Source: a virus. From it: a stretch of DNA of 52,414 nt. The notes below the pieces were generated by a model, which was given only the letters and a program-made list of their open reading frames with translations, was not told the DNA's origin and did not search any database. The stretch covers positions 1-52,414 of the IMG/VR virus record IMGVR_UViG_3300046517_002069. One strand, written 5' to 3'. The position numbers and the translations under genes were made by a program. Positions 6,667 through 14,293 of the stretch are shown here, piece after piece. Position 1 is the first letter of the stretch. Each line of letters starts with the position of its first letter.

Positions 6667-6705
6667 GCATTGACGGGTTGACACCGTCCCATATGTGCAT
6701 ATACT
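6667..6705 (+). promoter_or_regulatory. Rightward early promoter/operator (PR-like)
   Basis: A near-consensus sigma-70 promoter: -35 TTGACA at 6678-6683 and -10 TATACT at 6700-6705, spacing 16. The -35 sits inside the dyad GACGG-N7-CCGTC (6672-6688). The block is a diverged copy of the leftward promoter block at 6066-6104. It would drive the long rightward operon beginning at 6730. Confidence 0.82.
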
Positions 6706-6729
6706 GCCTCCCATCGACCCGGAGGCCCC

Positions 6730-6864
6730 TTGAACACTCACTCTTCCCCGACTTGCCCCTGCCCCGCCTGCGCCACCCAGGTCACCCTGGTCCGCAGCAC
6801 CCGCGCGAACCGCTTCGCCAAGCTGGGCGCGCTGATCGTGGCGCTGTATGGAGCGCCATCGTGA
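6730..6864 (+). CDS. Small Cys-rich protein, 44 aa, TTG start
   Basis: A strong GGAGG at 6721-6725 precedes TTG at 6730, the first translatable start after the rightward promoter. The product MNTHSSPTCPCPACATQV... has CPCPAC near the N-terminus, possibly half a zinc ribbon, then a basic and hydrophobic segment (RFAKLGALIVALYG). Its stop overlaps the GTG of the next gene. As first gene of the early operon it might be a regulator such as an antiterminator, but nothing in the sequence shows this. Confidence 0.55.
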   Translation: MNTHSSPTCPCPACATQVTLVRSTRANRFAKLGALIVALYGAPS

Positions 6865-7304
6865 GCCGCCACGACTACATCCACCCCGCGCTCCGGCCAC
6901 TCGTCAACGCCGTGGCCGGTACAACGGCACAACTGGCCTATCGTGACCTTCTGAAGCGGCTGGCCGAGTCAGCGCCCGAGGGAGGCTACAGCTCGCTGCG
7001 CGCGTTGCCCGAATTGTCGCTGGAAGACTTGGCCGCGACGCTCGCTTTTTACCCCACCGCGTTCATGGACTCGGTGGCCGACGCGGATCCAGACCTCGGC
7101 ACGCTATGCATTGAGCGCCTCAATGAGAGCCGCCAGAAGGCCAGCGACCGGTATACGCACATCGGACTGTTGGTTGTTGGGTACGTGCGCAATTACGTGA
7201 AGGGCTTGGTTCTGCGCGACGTGCTGCTCGAATGCGAGCGGTTGCGCGAGGCTGAGGCGATTGAACGTGATAGTAATCCGCATGATGACGGAGCGCTGTC
7301 ATGA
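6861..7304 (+). CDS. Hypothetical helical protein, 147 aa
   Basis: Starts at GTG 6861, overlapping the stop before it. The product (MSRHDYIHPALRPLVNAV...) is mainly helical: residues 20-110 contain amphipathic helices (LAYRDLLKRLAES, LSLEDLAATLAFYP), and the C-terminus is charged (RLREAEAIERD). There is no signal or membrane segment. I do not recognise it. It is the first sizeable gene under the rightward promoter. Confidence 0.62.
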   Translation: MSRHDYIHPALRPLVNAVAGTTAQLAYRDLLKRLAESAPEGGYSSLRALPELSLEDLAATLAFYPTAFMDSVADADPDLGTLCIERLNESRQKASDRYTHIGLLVVGYVRNYVKGLVLRDVLLECERLREAEAIERDSNPHDDGALS

Positions 7305-7501
7305 GAAGTTATTGCGTGAAACTCTGGGACAACGCCCAAACGCTTGGCATCAGCGGCAATCTGGGAGTCATCGGGCGCTACTACGTGAAGGCCGGTTCAA
7401 TCACGGCTGCCATCAAGTCCGTCATGGACTATGCGAGGAAGGAGAAATTCAGCGCCTGTCGCGTTGTCGATGTCTGCGAAATAGAGGAGACCGTTCTGTG
7501 A
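7301..7501 (+). CDS. Hypothetical small protein, 66 aa
   Basis: The product (MRSYCVKLWDNAQTLG...) looks like a small alpha/beta domain. ATG overlaps the previous stop and its own stop overlaps the next GTG. No family is recognised. Confidence 0.6.
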   Translation: MRSYCVKLWDNAQTLGISGNLGVIGRYYVKAGSITAAIKSVMDYARKEKFSACRVVDVCEIEETVL

Positions 7502-7632
7502 GCGAGCAACAGCGCCGCCGCACCGATCGCCACCCGCACCCGATGCGCAGCTTCCGCCCCCTCGCCTTCCTGCTGCTCGCCGTCGCCCTCGTGCAGGCCG
7601 TGGTGTACTTCACGGAGTTGCGGTCATGGTGA
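7498..7632 (+). CDS. Small single-pass membrane protein, 44 aa
   Basis: GTG start in a GTGA overlap. The product has a very basic N-terminus (SEQQRRRTDRHPHPMR) and one hydrophobic helix (PLAFLLLAVALVQAVVYF), so it should lie in the inner membrane with the N-terminus inside. It overlaps the next frame by 7 bases. Unknown function. Confidence 0.5.
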   Translation: MSEQQRRRTDRHPHPMRSFRPLAFLLLAVALVQAVVYFTELRSW

Positions 7633-7757
7633 AGCCGGGTTCCAGACAGCACCTCGCCCAGTTGATCGCCGCGCACTTGGCCCGGCCCGTGCAACCCATT
7701 CCCGTGCTGCCTTCGCCGTGCGAGCCGGGGTTTATGCAAAAGAGGCAAGCGACATGA
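7626..7757 (+). CDS. Hypothetical small protein, 43 aa
   Basis: The frame MVKPGSRQHLAQLIAAHLAR... fills the space between two coupled genes, and its stop overlaps the next ATG (ATGA). It is basic, with one amphipathic helix and a Pro-rich centre. No function can be suggested. The support is gene tiling only. Confidence 0.45.
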   Translation: MVKPGSRQHLAQLIAAHLARPVQPIPVLPSPCEPGFMQKRQAT

Positions 7758-7945
7758 GCATGTGCGAAGCCTGCCAACGCGGCGATCATGCCAACTGCGG
7801 CATGCAGACGTGGTGCGACTGCGAGGACACGCGCGATGGCGATCACGCGGCCGACCCGAATTACGATCCCACACTGTGGTGCAACGGCTGTGGCGCACGC
7901 AGGCAGGCTGATTGCGTTTGTGGACCGATAGCGGAGAACAACTGA
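7754..7945 (+). CDS. Zinc-binding small protein, 63 aa
   Basis: The product (MSMCEACQRGDHANCGMQ...) has eleven cysteines and two histidines (CEAC-DHANC, WCDCED, CNGCGARRQADCVC), compatible with a pair of treble-clef or cross-brace zinc sites. It starts at the ATG overlapping the stop at 7757. Such Cys-rich proteins are frequent in early operons of proteobacterial phages; their targets are mostly unknown. Confidence 0.65.
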   Translation: MSMCEACQRGDHANCGMQTWCDCEDTRDGDHAADPNYDPTLWCNGCGARRQADCVCGPIAENN

Positions 7946-7946
7946 C

Positions 7947-8165
7947 ATGCGCAAAGAATACGAAATGACACAGGCTCAACTGGATGCAATCCTCGACGCC
8001 TGCAAGCCCGTTCCCTACATGGTGTTCGGCGGCATGGAGCCGCGATCGCCACAGGAAAGTGCTAATGCGGCCTGGGCTGCGCTGGGCGAGGAACTCGGCT
8101 TCGATCATATGACCGTGCGTCCGAACGGCAAAGGCGATCGTTTCTTCACGGCAGACGAACGATGA
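7947..8165 (+). CDS. Conserved small phage protein, 72 aa
   Basis: The protein (MRKEYEMTQAQLDAILDACK...) begins with a helix and ends GFDHMTVRPNGKGDRFFTAD, a tail I recall in many small phage proteins of unknown function. No signal or membrane segment. The stop overlaps the next ATG by 4 bases. Confidence 0.68.
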   Translation: MRKEYEMTQAQLDAILDACKPVPYMVFGGMEPRSPQESANAAWAALGEELGFDHMTVRPNGKGDRFFTADER

Positions 8166-8560
8166 ACCCCGAACCCACCCCCTTGGACCCGCCCGCCACA
8201 AGCCCGCTAACACCCACGTCAGGAGCGGCCAGCGGGGCGATGAGTGAGCGGGTCCAACCTCGCGCCCCGGCCAACAATATCGAACTGCACTTGGAGCCCT
8301 CGTCCAAACGCTCACGCGAGTTGATCGTGATCCTGCTCACCGCGCAACGCACGTTGTGGGTAGATCTGCGGGTGAATGGCACCCTGTGCAGCAGCGCCCA
8401 TACGCTACTGGCTAAGTGCTATCTCGCTTTCAACAATGGCTGCTCTTACTTGTGCCTCGATGATGCGACCTTTGCGCTGTCCGTCGAGGAAGCGATCCAG
8501 ATCCGCGCCACGTTCGAGCCGCTGGGGCTGCGGACGCATGAGACCGAGAAGCGCACATGA
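8162..8560 (+). CDS. Hypothetical protein, 132 aa
   Basis: The first 40 residues are Pro/Thr/Ser-rich and probably unstructured. Residues 40-125 (NNIELHLEP, ELIVILLTAQRTLWVDLRV) form a likely beta-rich domain with a helix near the end. No motif recognised. The start codon lies in an ATGA overlap. Confidence 0.6.
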   Translation: MNPEPTPLDPPATSPLTPTSGAASGAMSERVQPRAPANNIELHLEPSSKRSRELIVILLTAQRTLWVDLRVNGTLCSSAHTLLAKCYLAFNNGCSYLCLDDATFALSVEEAIQIRATFEPLGLRTHETEKRT

Positions 8561-8736
8561 AAACCCCCTTCGGCAAACAGTTCGGCGAACTGACCAAGGC
8601 AATTCTGGAGCTGCAGGACCTCGAGATGGAGGTGGAGCGCCGCCGGCTGAAGGTGTCGCGGCTGCAGTACGAGTTGGATCAGCTGGTGGGGGTGCCGCGG
8701 TGCGTGACGGTGCCGATGGTGAGGACGGTGCAGTGA
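8557..8736 (+). CDS. Small coiled-coil protein, 59 aa
   Basis: The product (MKTPFGKQFGELTKAILELQ...) is one long charged helix with heptad-like Leu/Val spacing over residues 10-42, and a short beta-like end. It starts in an ATGA overlap and ends in a GTGA overlap. It probably forms a dimer or binds a helical partner, possibly a neighbour product. Confidence 0.52.
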   Translation: MKTPFGKQFGELTKAILELQDLEMEVERRRLKVSRLQYELDQLVGVPRCVTVPMVRTVQ

Positions 8737-9242
8737 ACGCCCGGACCCGCAAGCACGTCCCTGACGTCTTTGGACGCCTGTACGTGGACGATGTGGAACG
8801 CGGGGGGCTTGTTGGTACGTGGGTTCGGCGCGCGGAAGTCGATGCGCTGTTAGACGAGATTGGGCGGCTGACTGGCGGAGATGCTGTTCCGGTTCCGCTC
8901 AATGAGAGACAGGCCGAATTGATGGCAAAGCTGGGGATTGCGTGGTTACAAGAGCACGCGCCGCATCGACTGAAAGCGACATCGGATGATGCGCTAGATG
9001 CTGCATTCTTCGAGGTTCTTGAGCGGTGCGACGCGCAAGAGCCGCTCAAGGTATACGACAGCAATTCGTGGCGACGTATTGGGCTTGCGAATCGTTACAA
9101 GGAAGTTGTCTACCCGGAGCAGCAGCGACCTGACGGCCATTTGAATATTTCAAATACAGGCGTACTGCGCGCGTTGGTCGCTGCGTTCAATGCGATGTTG
9201 GCGCGCAGACTTGCTCCGAAATCCGAAGATGCCAAATCATGA
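8733..9242 (+). CDS. Hypothetical protein, 169 aa
   Basis: Starts at the GTG at 8733 (MNARTRKHVPDVFGRLYVDD). The N-terminal 45 residues look like a small beta segment followed by a helix (EVDALLDEIGRL). The centre (HAPHRLKATSDDALDAAFFE) is helical. No motifs are seen. Coupled to both neighbours by 4-base overlaps. Confidence 0.6.
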   Translation: MNARTRKHVPDVFGRLYVDDVERGGLVGTWVRRAEVDALLDEIGRLTGGDAVPVPLNERQAELMAKLGIAWLQEHAPHRLKATSDDALDAAFFEVLERCDAQEPLKVYDSNSWRRIGLANRYKEVVYPEQQRPDGHLNISNTGVLRALVAAFNAMLARRLAPKSEDAKS

Positions 9243-9532
9243 ACACCCGCTACATCGACTACTGCTATCGGCTCGCCCAACAGCATCTGGACACAGTTGA
9301 ACCGGTCCCGCTGGCTCCAACTCCTTCACCCTGCGAACTCGGCGGAACGCAGGCAACAACAAAGGAGCCGGCGGGGCCGCCTGTTGACTGGGCGACGGAT
9401 TCACGTCAGAGCTGCGATCTGAACGATCAGGAAGTACTCGACAAAATGCATTGGCAACTACGCGCAATCAACACGTGTGAGCGGCTGCAGCGGGCGTTTG
9501 AGGTGCCGATTGTTTATCCGGAGGCGAAGTAA
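9239..9532 (+). CDS. Hypothetical protein, 97 aa
   Basis: The product (MNTRYIDYCYRLAQQHLD...) has two helices separated by a Pro/Thr-rich linker of about 35 residues. Its C-terminus ends VYPEAK, similar to the PPEAK end of the next gene. No family is recognised. Its start is in an ATGA overlap; the next gene starts 3 bases after its stop. Confidence 0.58.
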   Translation: MNTRYIDYCYRLAQQHLDTVEPVPLAPTPSPCELGGTQATTKEPAGPPVDWATDSRQSCDLNDQEVLDKMHWQLRAINTCERLQRAFEVPIVYPEAK

Positions 9533-9534
9533 TC

Positions 9535-10440
9535 ATGGGACGTGAAGTAAAGCGAGTTGCTCTCAACTTCGATTGGCCGTTGGAGACAACCTGGGGCGGC
9601 TATCTCAATCCTTTCTACGAGCAGTGCATTGACTGTCCGGACTGCAAAGGTAGCGGCTCATCACCGGAAGCGGCTCATCTGAAAGACCAGTGGTACGGCA
9701 ACGCTCCCTTTCGCCCCGAGGATCGCGGTAGCAAGCCATTTCTGGTGAATGACGAACATATCATGGCCTTCGCGAGGCGTAATGTTGGCCATGCGCCAGA
9801 TTTCTACGGACGTGACGACTACGCCGTAGCCCGCGAAGCAAACCGGCTCGCCGACCTCTGGAACGGACTTTGGTGCCATCACCTGAATCAGGCTGACGTT
9901 GACGCGCTTATCGAAGATGGTCGGCTGATGGACTTCACGCACACATGGAAAGCGGGCGAAGGCTGGAAGGTCAAAGACCCGCCCTATCGCCCAACTGCCG
10001 CGGAGGTCAACATCTGGAGTTGCTCCAGCATGGGGCACGATGCCATCAACCAGTGGATCGTCGTCAGCGCCGAATGCAAGCGGCTCGGGTACGAGGAAAG
10101 GTGCCGTCGATGCGAGGGCGAGGGATCGCTTTGGCCTTCGCCCGAAATCAAGGCCGCAGCCGATGCATGGGAGCGCACAGAGCCACCCACGGGCGAGGGT
10201 TGGCAGGTTTGGGAGACGGTCAGCGAAGGCTCCGCAATCACGCCTGTATTCGCCACGCGCGAGGCTTTGATCGACTACCTCGTCGAAGGTGGAGACGGCT
10301 GGGATCGCAAGCGAGGCGATGGTGGATGGTCGCGCGAGAATGCCGAATCATTCGTCACCGCCGCATGGGCGCCAACTTTGATTGGCAATGCCGGGCATTT
10401 GCATGCGCCGCGTGACGGAATACCTCCGGAGGCGAAGTGA
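9535..10440 (+). CDS. Large phage protein with two CxxCxGxG motifs
   Basis: The 301-residue protein (MGREVKRVALNFDWPLETTW...) is of a type recurrent in phage early regions: an opening LNFDWPLETTWGGYLNPF, then CPDCKGSGS near residue 34, and later CRRCEGEGS near 185. These are CxxCxGxG knuckles as in the DnaJ zinc-binding domain, here about 150 residues apart and probably pairing on one zinc. The middle is Trp- and His-rich. No catalytic motif is seen. A J-domain protein lies 6 kb downstream, but a link is speculation. Confidence 0.68.
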   Translation: MGREVKRVALNFDWPLETTWGGYLNPFYEQCIDCPDCKGSGSSPEAAHLKDQWYGNAPFRPEDRGSKPFLVNDEHIMAFARRNVGHAPDFYGRDDYAVAREANRLADLWNGLWCHHLNQADVDALIEDGRLMDFTHTWKAGEGWKVKDPPYRPTAAEVNIWSCSSMGHDAINQWIVVSAECKRLGYEERCRRCEGEGSLWPSPEIKAAADAWERTEPPTGEGWQVWETVSEGSAITPVFATREALIDYLVEGGDGWDRKRGDGGWSRENAESFVTAAWAPTLIGNAGHLHAPRDGIPPEAK

Positions 10441-10763
10441 AAATAACTAGCGTCATCGTTCTGTTGATATTCGGATTTCTAGTCTATGGCTGCTCGCCAA
10501 AGAATGTTGATTTCGTCAAGGCGGGCATGACCGAGAAATGGAGACGGCAGGGCTATCAGTGCATGGACTACGACGGATGGACCGCTGGTTTCGGCATAGG
10601 CCACTACGGTGGCTCGCACGTGTGGTGCCGACTCAAGCGCATTCCCGACGATGGAATCCTGTACGACGGCTGGATTGAGCGCTGGGGCGATGAACTACAC
10701 GTCTACGGGCCAACCGCGGTATCTGGACAAACACTCAACTTCCACCAGAGTACTTCGCCATGA
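10437..10763 (+). CDS. Predicted lipoprotein, 108 aa
   Basis: GTG start after a GGAGG site. Residues 1-18 form a signal peptide ending in the lipobox LVYGC, so Cys19 should be lipidated. The mature part has several Trp/Tyr/Gly residues (GYQCMDYDGWTAGFGIGHYG) and two more cysteines that could form a disulfide in the periplasm. No family recognised. Early lipoproteins of phages may alter the envelope or block superinfection (inference). Confidence 0.65.
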   Translation: MKITSVIVLLIFGFLVYGCSPKNVDFVKAGMTEKWRRQGYQCMDYDGWTAGFGIGHYGGSHVWCRLKRIPDDGILYDGWIERWGDELHVYGPTAVSGQTLNFHQSTSP

Positions 10764-10927
10764 AGGTCCTACTGTCATGTAAAGGCTACACCGACCGTCG
10801 CGGCCCGCGTGAGCTGGAGGCGGCCAGGGCGCTGGAGCAGGCGCGTGCGGACAAGGCGCTGGAGGATTTGTGGCGGCAGAGGGCATCGCAGTCGATTGAG
10901 TTGCGGCGGATTCGGAGGCGGGCGTGA
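10760..10927 (+). CDS. Small basic helical protein, 55 aa
   Basis: The product (MKVLLSCKGYTDRRGPRELE...) has a short beta start and then a highly charged helix rich in Ala, Glu and Arg to the end. It overlaps both neighbours (ATGA start, GTGA end). Such a peptide may bind nucleic acid or a protein. No family is known to me. Confidence 0.5.
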   Translation: MKVLLSCKGYTDRRGPRELEAARALEQARADKALEDLWRQRASQSIELRRIRRRA

Positions 10928-11802
10928 ACGCTGCTCGAAAACAGCTTGAGCCATTGCCGGCCGCACGCATTCTCGACGTGACCGAGGACGAGTATTTTGC
11001 GGACCCGTGTCCAACGCCCTCGCTCAGTCAGAGCGTCGCGCACACGATCGTCAAGGAGTCGCCGCTGCACGGTTGGTTGCAACATCCGCGGCTGGGTGCG
11101 CATCGGGAAGAATCCACGGACGCGCTCGACGAGGGTACGATCCTGCACAAGCTGATCCTGGGTAAGGGCGCGGCTATCGCGAAAATCGAGTTCGATGATT
11201 TCCGCACCAAGCTGGCGCGTGAGGCGCGAGACGAGGCCATCGCCAACGGGCAGGTGCCCATCATTGCTCACAAACACGACGCGATACTGGCAGCCGCAGA
11301 GAAGCTGCGCGGCAACTGCGCGGCACTGGGGTACGAATTCAAAGGCGAGTCCGAAGTCGCCATTGAATGGTGGGCGCGTGGCACTAACCGCCCCATCATT
11401 TGCCGCAGTCGCATCGACCACTTGTTTCTCGACCAGGGCATTGCGTTCGACGTCAAGAAGACTCGCAACGCGAACCCGAACTATCTGCGCCGCAACTTCG
11501 TCGAGTTGGGCTACGACATCCAGTACGCCGCGTACACCCGCGCCATCGCGGCGCTGAAGCCGGAACTCGAGGGCCGCACGGACCTGATCTTTCTTTTCAT
11601 GGAGATGTCGCCGCCGTACTCGGTCGTTCCCGCACGGCCCGACGGCGCCTTGCGTGAAATCGGCGCCTCGCGCTGGTCGCGTGCCGTCCATCTATGGGAG
11701 CAGTGCTTCGATCGCCGTCAATGGCCGGGCTACTGCGACAGCTTGGTGACGCTTGAAGCGACACCGTGGGTCATCGAACAAGAACTTGGGAGCCAAGGAT
11801 AA
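10924..11802 (+). CDS. RecE/ExoVIII-like PD-(D/E)XK exonuclease (DUF3799)
   Basis: The 292-residue protein matches the C-terminal nuclease domain of RecE (DUF3799 class): PSLSQSVAHTIVKESPLH at 32-49, GTILHKLIL with His75, acidic CRSRIDHLF (Asp165), DVKKT (Asp176, Lys178) and GYDIQYAAY (Gln200). These are the metal-binding and catalytic elements of this PD-(D/E)XK group. It should degrade duplex DNA 5' to 3', leaving a 3' single strand for annealing. The start is GTG in a GTGA overlap and its stop overlaps the ATG of the Sak4-like gene, so the two products are made together. Confidence 0.85.
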   Translation: MNAARKQLEPLPAARILDVTEDEYFADPCPTPSLSQSVAHTIVKESPLHGWLQHPRLGAHREESTDALDEGTILHKLILGKGAAIAKIEFDDFRTKLAREARDEAIANGQVPIIAHKHDAILAAAEKLRGNCAALGYEFKGESEVAIEWWARGTNRPIICRSRIDHLFLDQGIAFDVKKTRNANPNYLRRNFVELGYDIQYAAYTRAIAALKPELEGRTDLIFLFMEMSPPYSVVPARPDGALREIGASRWSRAVHLWEQCFDRRQWPGYCDSLVTLEATPWVIEQELGSQG

Positions 11803-12959
11803 TGAACGCAGTAGTGCAACGAACTTTTGAAGCGAAGCCGGCCGTCCGTGAAGCGGTTGGATTGTTGATTGGGCTTGTGGGTCCATCCAGTAGTGGCAAG
11901 ACGTATAGCGCGCTGCGCATCGCATCTGGCATTCAGCGCGTGGTCGGTGGCGAGATCGATGTCATCGACACTGAGAACGGTCGCGCGCTCTATTACGCCG
12001 ATCGCTTCAAATTCAATCACGTGCGTTTCGGCGCGCCGTTCTCACCGCTCGACTACCTGGAGGCCGTTCGCTTTTGCGCGCGTCGCGGGGCGAAGACCGT
12101 CGTCATTGATTCCGCCTCACATGAACACGAAGGCTCGGGAGGCGTACTCGAATGGCATACCGAGGAGACGCAGCGACTCGCGAAAGCCTGGGGCGTGCGC
12201 GAGGAAAAGGCGCAACTCGCAGCCTGGGGCCCGCCCAAGCAGGCGCGTCGCAAATTCATCAACGAACTGCTGCAACTCAACATCAATCTCGTGTTGACGT
12301 TCCGCGCCAAAGAGAAATTGAAGATGGTCAAGGGGAAGGACCCGGTTGAACTCGGTTGGCAGCCAATCTGCGGCGACGAATTCATGTACGAGATGGTGCT
12401 GCAGTTACTGCTGAAGCCCGGCTCAAATGGTGTGCCGAGTTGGAATCCCGACCACGAAGGTGAGCGGTCGATCATCAAATGCCCGGCGCAATTCACCAGT
12501 ATTTTCGCAGGCGAAGCGCGCCAGATCGACGAGGATCTCGGCAAGGCGCTGGCCGAGTGGGCCATGGGCGGCGCGAAGCCGGCGCCTGAATTGGATGCGC
12601 TGATCGCCGACTATGCGAAGTGCCTGACGCAGGAGGAATTCAAGGAGATCGAGAAGCGCCGCGCGGCGATTTGGTCGAAGCCCGCGCCCGCCGGCTACAA
12701 GCCCCGTGTCAAGGAAGCGGCTGACGCGGCAGGCAAGCGGATTTCCGAGGCGCCCGCGGCAACGACCGGCCAGTCTCCCGTGAAGCACGACGCAACGAGC
12801 GCCATCGTGGCCATTCGCGCCGCGAAATCACTGAAGGAACTCGATGCGGCTTACGAGCCAATCGTGTTGGGGCTGGTCGATGCCGATGGTGTCGTGCCAC
12901 CGGAAGTTGAAAATGCGTTCGCAGACTGGCGTGCACATTTGGAAGCGGAGGAATCATGA
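11802..12959 (+). CDS. RecA-fold ATPase, AAA_24/Sak4-like, putative annealing protein
   Basis: Starts at ATG 11802 (TAATG overlap, AAGGA site). Residues 20-240 form a RecA core: Walker A GLVGPSSSGKT (about 24-34), Walker B KTVVIDSAS (about 97-105) and a conserved WGPPKQARR / LVLTFRAKEK section. This matches AAA_24 phage ATPases, the family of Sak4 single-strand annealing proteins. A C-terminal addition of about 140 residues, partly low in complexity, has no clear match. As no RecT, Redbeta or Erf gene is seen, this is the likely strand-annealing partner of the RecE-like nuclease (inference). Confidence 0.8.
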   Translation: MNAVVQRTFEAKPAVREAVGLLIGLVGPSSSGKTYSALRIASGIQRVVGGEIDVIDTENGRALYYADRFKFNHVRFGAPFSPLDYLEAVRFCARRGAKTVVIDSASHEHEGSGGVLEWHTEETQRLAKAWGVREEKAQLAAWGPPKQARRKFINELLQLNINLVLTFRAKEKLKMVKGKDPVELGWQPICGDEFMYEMVLQLLLKPGSNGVPSWNPDHEGERSIIKCPAQFTSIFAGEARQIDEDLGKALAEWAMGGAKPAPELDALIADYAKCLTQEEFKEIEKRRAAIWSKPAPAGYKPRVKEAADAAGKRISEAPAATTGQSPVKHDATSAIVAIRAAKSLKELDAAYEPIVLGLVDADGVVPPEVENAFADWRAHLEAEES

Positions 12960-14293
12960 GCGCGAACGCCGCACAAACTGGCGAGTTGCTTGAGCAACCT
13001 CAGCCGACCTCCGCCATCGTCGAATACACGCAGACCGAGAAGGCGCTCGCGGACCTGCGCGGACGGCTCAAGAGCGTCGTGTTCGATGTCACGACGACTG
13101 CCGGCGACAAGGTAGCGCGCGCCGCGCGCAAGGAATGCGTCACCTTGCGCACCGCGCTGGAGGACAAACGGCTGGAGTTGAATGCGAAGGATCATGAGCG
13201 CATCAAAGGACGCAATCTCGAGGCGAAGCGCATTACCGGGGAAATCGAGGCGCTCGAAGGGCCGATCGACCAGCAAATCAAGGCTGAAGAGAAACGCAAG
13301 GACGATGAGAGAAAGGCTCGCGAGGAAGCCGAACGCCAGCGCATCGCAGATATCCAGAATCGCATTGAGAATGACATCCGCCAGGCCGCATTCGCGGCGA
13401 CAAACCGCAAAGCTGCGGAGATCGAAGTCCTTATCAGGGATGTTGTTGCAATCGAAATCAACGAGTCGTTTGCGGAGTTTCGGCAGCAGGCCGAAGGCGC
13501 GAAGGCCACAACGCTGATTCGCCTGCGGGCCGCTCACACGAACGCAGTCAACATGGAAGCCGAGCAAGCGCGGCTGGCTGCTGAGCGCATCGAGAATGAG
13601 CGCATCCGTCAGGAGAACGAGGCGGCGGCGAAGGTCGAGCGCGATCGACTAGCCGAAGCCCAGCGACTGGCGCGTGAGGAGCTGGAGCGCGAACGCTTGC
13701 GGCAACAGGCGGCTGCCGATGTGGAGCGTGCCCGGATTGCCGAGGAGGAGCGCGTCGCGAAGGCGGCACGGGATGCGGAAGCGGCACGACAGGCGGAAGC
13801 CCTACGCCTGCAGCGCGAGGAGAGCGATCGCATCGAGCGCGAGCGGCAGGAAGCGCGTGAGGCGGAAGATCGCCGCATCGCTGCCGAGCGTGCGGAGGCG
13901 CAGCGCATTGAGGCTGAGCGGCAAGCCCTGAGAGAGGCGGAGGAACAACGCCTGGCCGATGCTCGCGCCCAACTCGAACGTGATCAGGAAGCCCTGCGGC
14001 TGGCCCAGGAGCGGGCTGCAGCACCAGCCCCGGTTGACATACCCGCCACAGAATCGGCTTCGGTTGCGCAAGAGTCTGTCGCTGAGACTGTCACTCCCGA
14101 ATCGGAGCCCCTGACCGCCAGCCTCGACCTCAAGGTATACCTCGCCATGGAAGCGGTATGCATAGCGGCCAAGGAATGGGCGGCCTTCCAGCATCCGGAT
14201 AGCAAGGCGGATCAGAAGCGCGATCGCAATCTCGCTGTTCAGGCGCGTCAAGCACTGAACAATCTGCTGGTTGCGGTGGAGCAGTTGCCATGA
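12956..14293 (+). CDS. Long coiled-coil protein of the recombination module, 445 aa
   Basis: Residues 15-100 form a conserved helical head (SAIVEYTQTEKALADLRGRL, then TTTAGDKVARAARKE). Residues 100-360 are an almost continuous charged coiled coil (Glu/Arg/Ala, TolA-like), and 395-445 a small helical end domain (DLKVYLAMEAVCIAAKEWAA). Similar proteins occur next to recombination genes in phages (DUF1351-like), with no established activity. A scaffold joining nuclease and ATPase, or DNA binding through the basic faces, is plausible. It overlaps both neighbours by 4 bases. Confidence 0.65.
   Translation: MSANAAQTGELLEQPQPTSAIVEYTQTEKALADLRGRLKSVVFDVTTTAGDKVARAARKECVTLRTALEDKRLELNAKDHERIKGRNLEAKRITGEIEALEGPIDQQIKAEEKRKDDERKAREEAERQRIADIQNRIENDIRQAAFAATNRKAAEIEVLIRDVVAIEINESFAEFRQQAEGAKATTLIRLRAAHTNAVNMEAEQARLAAERIENERIRQENEAAAKVERDRLAEAQRLAREELERERLRQQAAADVERARIAEEERVAKAARDAEAARQAEALRLQREESDRIERERQEAREAEDRRIAAERAEAQRIEAERQALREAEEQRLADARAQLERDQEALRLAQERAAAPAPVDIPATESASVAQESVAETVTPESEPLTASLDLKVYLAMEAVCIAAKEWAAFQHPDSKADQKRDRNLAVQARQALNNLLVAVEQLP

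Noticed and set aside
7449-8315. 288-codon minus-strand frame across the first early genes
   Set aside because: It runs against six tightly coupled rightward genes, two of them with Cys motifs, and has a shadow-like composition.
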